DNA of 64,000 nt, from assembly GCA_013397845.1 (NCBI GenBank), contig VZTG01001880.1, forward strand, positions 1,548,501 through 1,612,500, read 5' to 3'. The notes under the pieces were generated by a model that saw nothing but the letters and a program-made list of their open reading frames with translations, was not told the origin of the DNA and did no database searches. The stretch comes from Melanocharis versteri (taxonomy: Eukaryota > Chordata > Aves > Passeriformes > Melanocharitidae). The translations under genes were made by a program, and so were the position numbers. This document shows positions 25,801-37,800 of the stretch, in pieces (the stretch's first letter is position 1; each line of letters begins with the position of its first letter).

Positions 25801-28800
25801 TTGTTGTGTTCCAGCTGCTCATCAGTTGGATCTACTGGACTTTAGTAGTCTGCATACAGGTGATTCCCTTGTGCCTGCCACCACTTCTGAGAGAGAGATT
25901 GAGAGAGAGACGCTCATTTCATGCCGAGTAGTTCCTCCTACTCTGATCCGCAAAGCCTAGACCGAAGTGCTTTTCTTAGTTTTGCAGAAAAGTGACAAGG
26001 TCTGTGGCTTCTGAGGAAAGAAGGGGAAGGGAGGAGAAGATTGCATCTTTAGGCGGGAAAGGGCTGTTGTCCGTAGTAAGGAAAAAAACAAGTGTTAGTG
26101 TGTTGCAACAGTGGGGAGGTAGGCTCAAGGTGCTAAGGCAGTGTATTAAGATTACAGAGGAATTCACAGGACTAAGATGAACCCCCCAAAGAGGCAGGAT
26201 TGGTGCGTTCAAGCTAAATTTCAAAATCTGTATATGCTCCAGCTTTTATGAAATTGCACGTGCAATGGAGTCTGTTTAATTCTGTTTGCCTTTGATACCG
26301 TGATAATACTTTGTTGCATTTTGAGTTTTCGTTTGGGAGGTCGTGTGACAAATGTATGTAAAATGAACTTGGAAACCGTTCTTTTCCTTTTGATCATACT
26401 CAGTTCTCAGTAGATGGCATACTCAAGATGAGAATTCTCTGAGGTCCTTTCTACAAAAGAGGTAAAGCAAGAGAAGAATAAAAAATCCTTTGATTTAGGG
26501 TATAGTAGTGGTAGCTTCTAATAATAAGACTACATTTTACTTCTATCCATGCCTATTTTGTCTTATTGATATTGAACATTTTTATGCTCAACCTAAGAAA
26601 AGTGATTGGGAACTGAATTGAAAAATGCTTGTTCTTGTTGCTGCAGTCACATTCTTTTTTCTTTGCTTACAGAAAAGATGAGTGTGCCAGCTCAGTCTTT
26701 GCATAAAGACAATGGGAAAACCATTGAGAATGTGGAGGAGCACAGCTATAAGCAAGGGAAAAAGATCAGAGATGCCCTAAGGACAACAGAACGAGATCAC
26801 AAGAAAAATGTGCAGTGCTCATTTATGTTAGACTCAGTTGGGGGATCTCTGCCAAAAAAACCAATTCCAGATGTTGATCTCAATAAGCCTTACCTCAGCC
26901 TTGGCTGTAGCCATGCTAAGCTTCCAGTCTCTGTGCCCATGCCAATACCCAGAACTACACGCCAGACTTCTAGGACTGATTGCCCGGCAGACCGGTTAAA
27001 ATTCTTTGAAACCCTGCGGCTTTTGTTAAAACTTACCTCAGTCTCGAAGAAAAAGGACAGGGAACAAAGAGGACAGGAAAACACCTCCTCTGTCTGGTTG
27101 AACCGATCCAATGAACTGATCTGGCTGGAGCTGCAGGCTTGGCACGCTGGCCGGAGCATTAATGACCAAGACCTCTATCTCTATGCAGCCCGTCAAGCTA
27201 TCCCCGATATCATCAATGAAATCCTCACCTTCAAAGTGGACTATGGAAATTTGTCCTCTGTAGAAAATGGAGCCAGTCTCAATGGTACTTCAGGAGAAGG
27301 AGTTTGCAGATCAACACATGGAACTAGTGCTTTGGGTTACTCAAGTTACCATGAACACCTCCATCGCCAGCGGGTCTCATTTGAGCAGGTAAAGCGAATA
27401 ATGGAGCTGCTGGAGTACATAGAAGCACTTTATCCATCTCTGCAGGCTCTTCAAAAGGACTACGAAAAGTATGCTGCAAAGGACTTCCAAGACAGGGTGC
27501 AGGCACTCTGTCTATGGTTAAATATTACAAAAGACTTAAACCAGAAACTAAGGATTATGGGAACTGTATTGGGCATCAAAAATCTTTCTGACATTGGCTG
27601 GCCAGTGTTTGAAATTCCTTCTCCTCGACTGTCTAAGGATAATGATCCAGATGATGAAGATGTTGATAAGGAAACAGAAGTAAAGGAATCCTCAGGAACA
27701 TGCACAGAGGAGAGCGATGGTGAAGAACAAATCTCTGAGGAGAATGTTGAGGAACTTAGACAAGCCATCAAGAACAATTTTACTAACAAGCCAAATTTTG
27801 ACTTTCAGGACCATTTTTCAAGGAGGCTTGATAGGCTTGAATCTGAGGATGACTCTTCTTCCTGGGTTATTCCAGAATGCAGTACTGAGGGAAGCTGCAG
27901 CCAACACTGTTTGACCTCTATTTACAGGCCATTTGTTGATAAAGCACTGAAGCAAATGGGGTTGAGGAAACTAATTTTAAGACTGCACAAGCTAATGCAT
28001 GGTTCATTGCAAAGGGCCCGTATGGCGTTGGTAAGGAGTGATCACCAGCTGGAGGTAGGTTACTAGTGTAAATGGATAACAGGAGTACCTCCTTGCTGTA
28101 TTGTTTCTAACTGAAAATGTAGGAATTGGGATCTTAGGCACGTTTTGGTTGCTTACTTGGTTTTTGAAAAACAGTGTATATTACGATTAGGAGCCCAGTT
28201 CTCCTTCCACAGAAATGAATCTGTCGTTTGACTGAATTTGTGTGAAGCCCAAGCTAGTTCTGTTCTTGTTTGTAATTGAAATGACATTTTTGTGATAACG
28301 TCTTTGTTTGTTATATTTTCTAATGTCTAAATCAACAAGTCAGAAAAATCACTGTGGAAAATCAGGCACAACAGTTGAATTGTGAGAAAAATCAGTTATG
28401 GAGGTGGTAATTTTTTTTTCATCTTCAAGACTGGATGTTTTTCTGCAAGACATTCTTTATAAAAATGTCACTATAGGGTTTTTTTGTGGTTTTTCTTGTT
28501 TACATAAATGAAGTACTGTGGTGGCATATTATGCTTGAGGAGAGATGGGATAAATGAATGGACTCAGCCTTGAAATCTATGAAAATAAGTCATGTTAGTG
28601 TGTTGCATTCTTTATCTGGCTTTTAGTTTAATTATTGTTTTTCTTTGGGTCATTTTATATTAATTAAGAATGACTGTGAGTTAATAAAACCAGTGTAGAA
28701 ATTAAGCAGTAAGTGAAGGACAGTAGTTTCATATTGTAAGATGCTGTCCCTAATTTCAAGGCAGAGTATTGTTTCTTAATATAAACTGTTACCTAACTTG

Positions 28801-31800
28801 TAGACATTTTTATACTGGGAAGAATTGGTGGTAAGGATTACTTGTTCTCCCTGGTAAAGTGGCACTGTGAATTCTGAACAATGGCATCTCTTAGCCGACA
28901 TGCCCGTTCTGATACGGATACCATATGTGGTCTTTAAAACTTTGCAGACCTCTTAATGTTGATTGTCACGTTTGAAAAAGGAATAAGGATTGTTTATCTC
29001 TGTTGGAGGTTATTTTTTTAGGATGAATAAATTTGTAAATATAAAGCTATTTGATTTTGAAAGTTTTTATTTGTACTGTTACTAGTGTAGATATTACTGT
29101 AGAAATGAAGCTATTAGTTGAATTTTTATTTATTCTCTAATTGGTTTCAGCTTGTGTTTTAGAAAATTTGCATTAGAAATACGTGAAAATTTCCTTAGAG
29201 TCAAGTGCCTAAGCAAAACTTGCAGGTATCTTGTTACAATAACCAAAAGCACCCCCAAACCACACTTAGAAATTTCAGCTTAATATATAGGTTGAAATAA
29301 ATTTTAAAAAAATCAAAGTAAACAAGACATAATATGAGGGTATTGAGAATGGACTTTGAATATATTTTTGAAACTGCTAAATACCTCAAAAGTTTTGACT
29401 GCATAAGGGTTTTTAAAACAAGTTAATGAAACATTAAGTAGCTAGTTTTTGCTGCAGCTTCACGGAATTAAGCTTTCTGGTAGTGTAGTGTTGGATGACT
29501 TGTATATGATGTAAGGTTAATCTTTTCTCCTTTCTCTACCCTTGTGACTACTTTGAATGTTCATTTTCAGTGATTATTACCTTTTCTTTGGAATATTATT
29601 CTCTTTTAAGAAATGATTTTGAGTAAAGGTGAATTTAAATTATAAACTTCTTTCCTGCACCAACATTTAAAGAACGTAGTCAGAAAAAAACCCAAACAAC
29701 TCTTTGTCAGAACTGTGGTACTTACTGCAGCAAAAGATGACATTATACTAAAATGGAAGAGATGGGTTTCAATTGCTTGGTCTTTGCACCTGACAATACT
29801 TTGAATGTAGTCTCTGTCTTTTTTTTTTAGTGCAGTTCAGTTTGATATTTGTATGCAGACAGAGTTGTTAGTATTCTGTTAATCTTTATTGTTTCTGTTA
29901 CTTTTGTAACTTGACTCTGTGTTTATGTGTATACTTACACTTCTAAGTCTCTGGACATACTTTTGTTTCTTTTGTTGCTTAAACAGTGTCTAAAACACAA
30001 CTAAAATGTGCTTTCTGGATTCTTCTACTGTATACATTTTAATGTTCATTTCATCCTAAATAAGTGTAAATCTTTATACTTTTTGCTGGTCTTAGTGTTT
30101 TCTAAAATGTATTTGATTCCTCCATAAGCTCTGATACTTTAACAAGGCTCTAGACGTTCTACAGTCCATTCTGTGTAGATGTTGTACAATTTCATTCTTG
30201 ATGAAGATGGATAATATTTCTAACTTTAGCTTATGAAATCAGATGTTGTTTTAATAGTACGTATTTAAGCTTGTGTACCTGTTTGTTGTTTATTCAACTG
30301 ACTGCACTTTTGAGTGTGGTTTTTAATATGATCTCAATAAATGGATTAGAGTTTTTATTGGGATTTTTATAAGAAGTTTTGAAATATTTCAGATTGGGCC
30401 TGTAGAAGGTTAAGGTTAGTCAGATTGAACAATAGAAGTTTAGGTGTCTAATACTAAGCCCTAATGTCATTTACTGTAATCCTTGATGCTAGAAAATGGT
30501 ATTGCAAATTTATTCAATTTGACTGTGTTATTTTTACTCATAGACTAGTTCTTTAATGTTATATTAGAGCTGAATTTCCCCAGACTATATTTGCATCACT
30601 ATGAGGATTGTATTTCTTAAATTTTTTTGTTGTACTGTGGAAGTGTAGTATTTTCATGATCTGTTTGTTAATGAAAACTTCTTGTATAAAAATCTTTAGC
30701 TCTGATGCTATTCTGGTGCTATATGTTCCTTTTAAAGAGAGTAAAAAGAAGACATTAATATTACATCTAAGAAGATATGTTTTTAAATATGAGTTTTAAT
30801 TTTATGCTAGATTATGATCTTAAAAGGTTTTTAAAACTTTCTAGGCAGTACTTTTATCATTTATTGTTATCATACTTTATCTAATTACTGGTAATGTTTT
30901 TCTCCCTTTTGTAGTGATGTTAGCTGAAGAAAAACCTATAAAAGGCTAGTTATGTCTACTATATGAAAGAAGGGTATTCAGATGTCATAGTTAGCAGCTG
31001 AGAAATGAGAATAAGAATAAAACAAACTTAATCTGAAACAAATATTGTCCTTAAATGATGACCAGTGTGTTGCTATCTTTAGGAGCTACACATGCTCTGC
31101 AGTCCAGCTTGTCTTTCTAAATTAAACTCCAGAGTGCCTGCATGTATATCCTTGCTTAAAATGTTATCACAAGGTATATAGTTTAGATTTCTAGGATGTT
31201 TTTCCTATAGTCTCAATTATTTTCTCTAATTAGGAAAGTAATTTTATTTACATGTAATCTTAATTTAAATGGAAAATAAGTTTATTATTTAAAAGAAATC
31301 AACAAAAAATCCCCAAAACAACAAACCAGCTTGATCTCTATATTTATATTTCATATTTCTTTTTTAAACAGTTTAAATTTAAAATTTACCAAAATTCAAA
31401 AGTTACTTTTTCGATACTTTGGCTTAGTTTAGCCAGTGACACTTTTTTGCATATTGCATTCATTTACAATGTGGAGCTTTATGTTAATATGTGCATTGTG
31501 TATTTGAAAAGGAATAAGGTTATGTACCTGATGTAGCTTAGTGTACATGTGTTTCCCTAGATATTGTCATAACAGAAACATAAAGTAAGTGATTTTGTTC
31601 ATTCCCAAGGGTCCATAGTTGTTTTTACTGAGACTGATGATCCTTAAAAAAAAAGTTAGCTTTAAAAATCCCCCAGTGATATAAACTTGAAACTTGTGTG
31701 GTTGGTTGACTTGCCAGCTAATAGAGTATTACCTTTTAAAAACATACTTCTGTGCATGCTACTTTAAACAAATCCAAAATCCTAAAGACTTGTAAGGATC

Positions 31801-34800
31801 TGTTTCATGATACCTACTTTTTGTTACAGTTTTCAGAATTTCCAGATCCCCTGTTGTGTTCAGATTATGTGCAGTTACTGAATTTCCCACCTTGTTGTGA
31901 GCAAAAGTGCAGTGCTGTATCATGGGAGGAGTTGAAATCCATGGATTTGCCGTCTTTTGAACCTGCATTCTTGGTCCTCTGCCGGGTCCTGCTCAATGTT
32001 ATCCATGAATGTCTCAAGCTGAGGTTGGAACAAAGACCTGCTGGGGAACCATCTCTTTTGAGTATTAAACAGGTTTGCTTCAATTGCTTTTTTAATATAT
32101 ATTTACTGTTTGAAATATTTTGTCATTTCATTGCGGTATGGTTGTCAGTTTAAAGAGGATTAGCGTAAGAAATTACAATGTATAATTATGTAATAATTTT
32201 TGTAAATAGTCTTGTATTTCATATGGAGATCTGCTTTTTGCATAATAAATAACTGGTCATATATAGCTCTCTGATTCAAGCTTCCAGATCAAAACTGATG
32301 ATTAAAAATATTATTAGCCAACAAAAGTAAACAGTATTGGTTCTATTTACATTATAAGCTATATAATCTTCTCTAGCACATCTTCCTCCATTTGGATTTC
32401 TTAGGCAGTATAAGGAGTTTTAAGGGTCTGTATTTCTTTTTTCTTTGATTTGATTTTTGTCTTGCGAATGTAAGACATCTGCTAACATGCAGTAGTCACA
32501 TAGTGAAAATTAATTAAGAAGAAAAACAAAAACAAAAAAATCTTCCCCAGCCTATTGTTTTATTTTCTGTGGGCAGTGACTCAAGATTGTCAGTCCTGTC
32601 ACTGGTTGAGAATATTGTATAAGGATTTATTTTCTGGAGGCTACCAGGTACAATGAAGGCTGTTTGGATCAATACCAGTTTTCAAAGTGTAGTCCAGGAC
32701 CTACTAAATTCATCTGGTCTCCCTGCACCCTGGCAAGCATAACCAGATTGGGATTTTATCAGATGATCTCTAAGGCTAAACATCTAAATGAGCTCTTGGA
32801 CTGATTATGATCTCACATTCCAGTTATTTGCTGATCCAAAATCCATTGCTATGTTACCTTATGGTCCCAAATAAATTTGTCCTCTCTTCCTTCCCCCGCT
32901 ACGCTCTCCCTTGCTCTCCTCGTTGATAAAAGCCTACAATTTCAACCTTAACAGTCATAGAGAAAAATGTTGCATAGCATACAATGTGTTGTTAAGCACA
33001 ATATACCCTTCAGAGATGGGGGTGATCTTGGTTTTTTTCCCCTTAACATTTTGTGTGTTTCTTGTGGACTCCAAGTTAAATAAAAATTACACTTTCTTTG
33101 TGGAAAACAGTATTGGTACCAGACTGTTTCAGTGGTGGATACTGCGCTACTAATGACATTGAAAAAATGAATTCAACTCAGCAAATGCTTCCTGTCCCAC
33201 ACAATATTTTTGAACAGGCAAAGGAGATGTGGAGGATGTTTCACAAATAGATCTGTTTGTTTCCTGAAGAATTATAATTCCTAAAATCTTAAGCAAGCTC
33301 AAAAGAAGAGTCTAGGAGTCTGTGTTATTCTTCAAGTTCACAGAGTATTACAGAATGACAGAGAAGCCTGGATTAGAGATAGTCTGGTCCAGCCTTCTGG
33401 AAGCTGGGTCCTACAATTAGATTGATCCCCAAATTAGGTTGTTATATTATCGTATCAGCATTGTCAGCAGGTTGGGGGAGGTGATCCTGCCCTCTACTCA
33501 GCCCTAGTGAGGTGCATCAGGACTGCTGTGTCCAGTTCTGAGCTCCTCAGTACAAGAGATGTCGAGCTCCTGGACTGGGTCCAGTGGAGGACAACAAAGA
33601 TGATTAGGGGCCTGGAACATCTCTTCTTTGAGGAAAGGCTGAGGGAGCTGAGCCTGTTCAGCCTTGAGAAGAGACAGCTGAGAGGGGACCTCATCAATGT
33701 CCTGCATCACACTGTGTAGCCCTCAGAAGTGGACCATCTGGAATATGATCAACCTGGCTATCTTCAGTCATGCTGCTCTCCTGGCCACTGGGCAGGGATG
33801 CAGAACTTGTATGCAACTCAAGACAGCTGGGCCATCTTAACTGCAGACATAAGATTTTTTCAATTCTTTCAAGGTATTATTCAGGAAGGAGAGCTGGTGC
33901 TGCAGTGCAGCGTTCTGGAAGTGGCACTGCTCCACTTCCTTCTGTAAGATGATCTTCTGGGTAGGCTGCTGTACATTGACTTTCTCTGCATTAAGGGCCA
34001 GAGACAGTGCTTTATTGTTGTACTTTGGTGAGACTTTATTAGTAGAGGAGTTGTTAATTATTTTTGTTTTGACTTTTGATGCAAATGAGGCATTTGCAGT
34101 CCTCAAGGCACCTTCTCCCACATCTGGAGAGATGGAGATGGGCAATTGCCAACCGAATGAAGTTTAACAAGGGCAAGTGCCAGATTCTGCACCTGGGACA
34201 GGGCAACCCAGGTTTTGTGTATTGGGGAATGAGATGCTGGAAAGCAGCACTGCAGAAAGGGACTTGGAGGTCCTGGTTGATGGCAAGTTGAACGTGAGTC
34301 AGCAGTGCCCTGGCAGCCAGGATAGCCAAGCATGTCCTGGGGTGCATCAGGCACAGCATCGCCAGCTGGGCAAGGGAGGGGATTGTCCTGCTCTGCTCTG
34401 CACTGAGGCGGCCTCACCTCAGGTCCTGTGTGCAGTGTTGGGTGTTGGTAATGTGAAAAAGACATGAAGCTATTTGAGGAGCATCCAGAAAAGGGTCATG
34501 AGGATAGTGAAGGGCCTTGAGGGGAAGCCGTGTGAGGAGCAGCTGAGGTCACTTGGTCTGCTCAGTCTGGAGGAGACTGAGGGGAGGTCTCATTGCAGTT
34601 ACAACTTCCTCATGACGGGGAGAGAAAGGGCAGGCACTGACCTCTTCTCTGTGGTGACCAGTGACAGGACCTGAGGAAGGGCTTGAAGCTGAGTCAGGGA
34701 AGGTTTAGATTAGCAGGAAAAGGTTTTTTACCCAGAGAGTTTAGCACTGGAACAGGCTCCCCAGGGAAGTGGTCACAGCACTAAGCTTGACAGAGTCCAA

Positions 34801-37800
34801 GAAGTGTTTGGACAATGCTTTCAGGGTCTGTGGTGTGATTCTTAGGGTGTCCTGCACAGGCCCAGGAGTTTGACCCGGTGATCCTGCTGGGTCCCTTCTA
34901 ACTTAGCATATTCTGTGATTCTGTGTCTATAAGTATCTGAAGGGAGGTGCCAAGAGGATGGAGCCGGGCTCTGCTCGGTGGTGCCAAGTAGTAAGAGGCA
35001 AGGGGCAGAAAATGATGGCCAGGAAGTTCCACCTGAACATGAGAAAGAACTTCTGTACTGTATGGGTGACTGAGCACTGGAACAGACTGCCTGGAGAGGT
35101 TATGGGGTCCTCTCTGTGGGCCCTTCCAATCTTACCCATTCTGTGATTCAGGTCCTTGTTAGGTCAGATCCTGAACACTTGCAGTGAGAGAGGGATTCCA
35201 CTACTTTTCCAGCCACTCTGTTCCTATGTTTAATTTAATTCCTGGTTAAGTGTTTTGGTTTTGTTTCTGTGGTGTTTTTGTTTTGTTTTGTTTTGTTTTT
35301 TGTTTTTTTTGGTGCATGTGTGTTTTTTTGTGGCTGGTGGTTGGTTGGTTTTATCCCCCCTTGTATTAGATAGAATTTCCTTTAAGCGACTTGTGCCTGT
35401 TGCCTCGTGTGGGGTCACTGCATCCTTGTGAAAGGAGTGCCCTCATTTTCTCTGCAACTGCCCTCTAGGCATTGGAAATCTGTGATTAAATTCCCCTTGC
35501 ATATTCTCTTTTCAAGGCTGAACAAAGCCAATTCCTTTAATTGTTCTTCGTATGCAAGTAGCATAGCACAGTCTGTTTTTTGTAGCGATTGACCTAGTGA
35601 ATCTTACTTGAGGCGCTGAGACCTTTAAGTGTTTCTTACTTTTTGGTACCATTTGAAATATGTGTCAGTACTGTGTGAATGTATCAGGCATGCTAGTCTT
35701 GTTACTCAACTTTTTATCGAGGTGGCATTAAATTTTTGTATTACTGGCAAGTCAATTGTATTAAAAAAAATTAATCTTTCATTTTCAATAAAAAGTATAT
35801 ACACAAAAAGAGAACTAACACAGATTAAATACCTCTTAGGATGTGCCTTCTCTCCTATCCTTTCTTGCTGCCTTCCTCCTTTTCGTACTAGCTTTTCACT
35901 TTTAGTACTAGCTTTTGTTATCCTGATAATCCTGTGTTATTGGGGAGTGCTGTTCTCTTTTAATGGCAGTTTAGTACCTGAACAGTTCAAGATGAATCTC
36001 AGATTCAGCATTCGTGCTGAGAGGTGGATGTGCATGTGGGTTATTGCTGTTTGGTGGTTAATTTTGATATTGTTTGTCTTGCCCTACCTTTGAGAAAATA
36101 TTTTATTGTGTAAACTACCTAAACAAAAAGCAAGCCGTCAGGTTTGATGATATAATAGTGATAATATTTTCAGTTTAAGCTGTGTATTCTTTCATTTGCT
36201 CATTATACACCAAAATTTTGTTTGGCTAGTGCCTTGTGAATTTCAGTTTCAAAAGTTGACACTAAGATTAGCTCTGCTGTTTTTTTGTACATTCTATATT
36301 CTGTTATTCAATAGCATACCCCTGTAAAAGAGTATTATTTAAATAAACTCCATTTTTAATGAAGTTTTTCAAGTTTATTTGGGAATGTGTATTGACGGGG
36401 GAAAAAACCTCATAAGTTAACACAAAGTACACTGGATGTAGCTGAGTGGAGTGAAGAAGCACATTCATTTTAAAATACATGACATGTTAGGCATATAAAA
36501 ATGTTCTTTTGGATTTCCACCTTATAAAAAATTACTTTTTTTCCCCCTCCATTTCACCGAACTTGGCAAATTTTAAACTATACAGTTCAGACTATGCTTG
36601 TTTCCTTTGCGCATCAGGGAGCACAACATAATGTGTTCTGGCCTGTAAAGGATTCCAAAGCCTCTTGTCATACTAACAGCATTCCTGTATGTTTTTTGCT
36701 TTCACACGATTATAATTTCTCCTACATCGAGTCTACTACATTGATATTTTACTTTGCCAGGAGAGCCATTATAGAAGATTTTTAAGAGCATATTAATCAA
36801 CCAACAATTCCATTCCCTCTGACCCTCTGAACATTCAGACTTTTGATTTAATGGAAGTGTTGCTCAGATTGTCAAACCTGAAGACTGATAATGATTTCAG
36901 CAGGATACACGCTTAGCACTCGAAGGGCTTCTGAAAGAAAGGCATTTGTTAGCGTAGGTTGGAAAGGATCCTTACTTGTGTGCTCCTGTAGCTGTGGTTG
37001 TGCATGTCTCCTGAAATAGATAAAGACTAAGCTTTCAGGGAGAGGTGACAGCTTTTCCAAAGGCAACCTCTTCTGCAGTTGAAAAGAGAACTTTCCTCGT
37101 CTTAGCTTTGCCCAGAGAAGCAGCAAAAAACTAATTGTTTCCAGGTCTGGTTTGGATTTTGGAGTTGAGGGCACCTGCGCAGGAGATTGACAGTGAATTC
37201 ACTGTGGTAAAACACTTCTCTAAGCATATGTTAAACACATTGCATTTTTTCCTGACTGGCTTCCATTGAAACTGGTGATTTTGTGACTGTGAGCCCTTTT
37301 GCCCCTTTCTAAGCTAATTATCCAGTAAGTTGCTTGCTGTGGCATTGTGCAGGGAGTAACTCTGAAACATCTGCCTCCATCTCCATTTACATTTATGTGG
37401 CAGATAATAGGATTGCAATTAAATAATCCTGGAAAACTAGTGACGTCTTTCCTGCAGATGTGTAGAGCAACTGTGTTTGTTTCAAAAAGCTGTAGAAATT
37501 ATTTGGTGACAGACTAATGTATTTAGACAAACTGGACTGACAAATTAAGCTTGCACTACCTGGGTGAATTTAAGAGTAATCTCTCGACTGATGGCAGTTT
37601 TGGGGTTTTTCTCTTGCAGCTAGTGAGAGAGTGTAAAGAAGTTCTGAAGGGTGGACTCTTAATGAAGCAATATTACCAGTTCATGTTACGGGAAGTGTTA
37701 GATGACTTACAAAAGATTGATTGCAACATTGATTCTTTTGAAGAGGATCTGCATAAAATGTTAATGGTAAGCTTCAAAAAGGAGAGTTCAAGTAAGTGTA

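Larger units (their letters stand above)
32073..37619 (+). other. MAP3K4: MAP3K4 intron 4
   Basis: A 5.5 kb intron whose middle (33458-35560) is a nest of CR1 copies plus an SGO2-like retrocopy, listed separately. A short stretch at 33349-33420 may be another reverse CR1 remnant. The flanks (32073-33340 and 35570-37600) show nothing recognisable. Confidence 0.8.

Noticed and set aside
34054..34465. Minus-strand open frames over CR1 copy B
   Set aside because: They are antisense to a clear CR1 3' end and have no homology of their own; only the 33701-34130 part carries the SGO2-like signal.
35629..36093. 154-codon open frame on the + strand in intron 4
   Set aside because: It begins with GTG rather than ATG, has no recognisable domain, and its composition (Ile/Leu/Phe-rich) follows from T-rich DNA. 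It probably arose by chance.
36872..37174. 100-codon minus-strand frame in intron 4
   Set aside because: The reading looked protein-like at first, but no family was recognised, no splice context fits, and its length is not exceptional.
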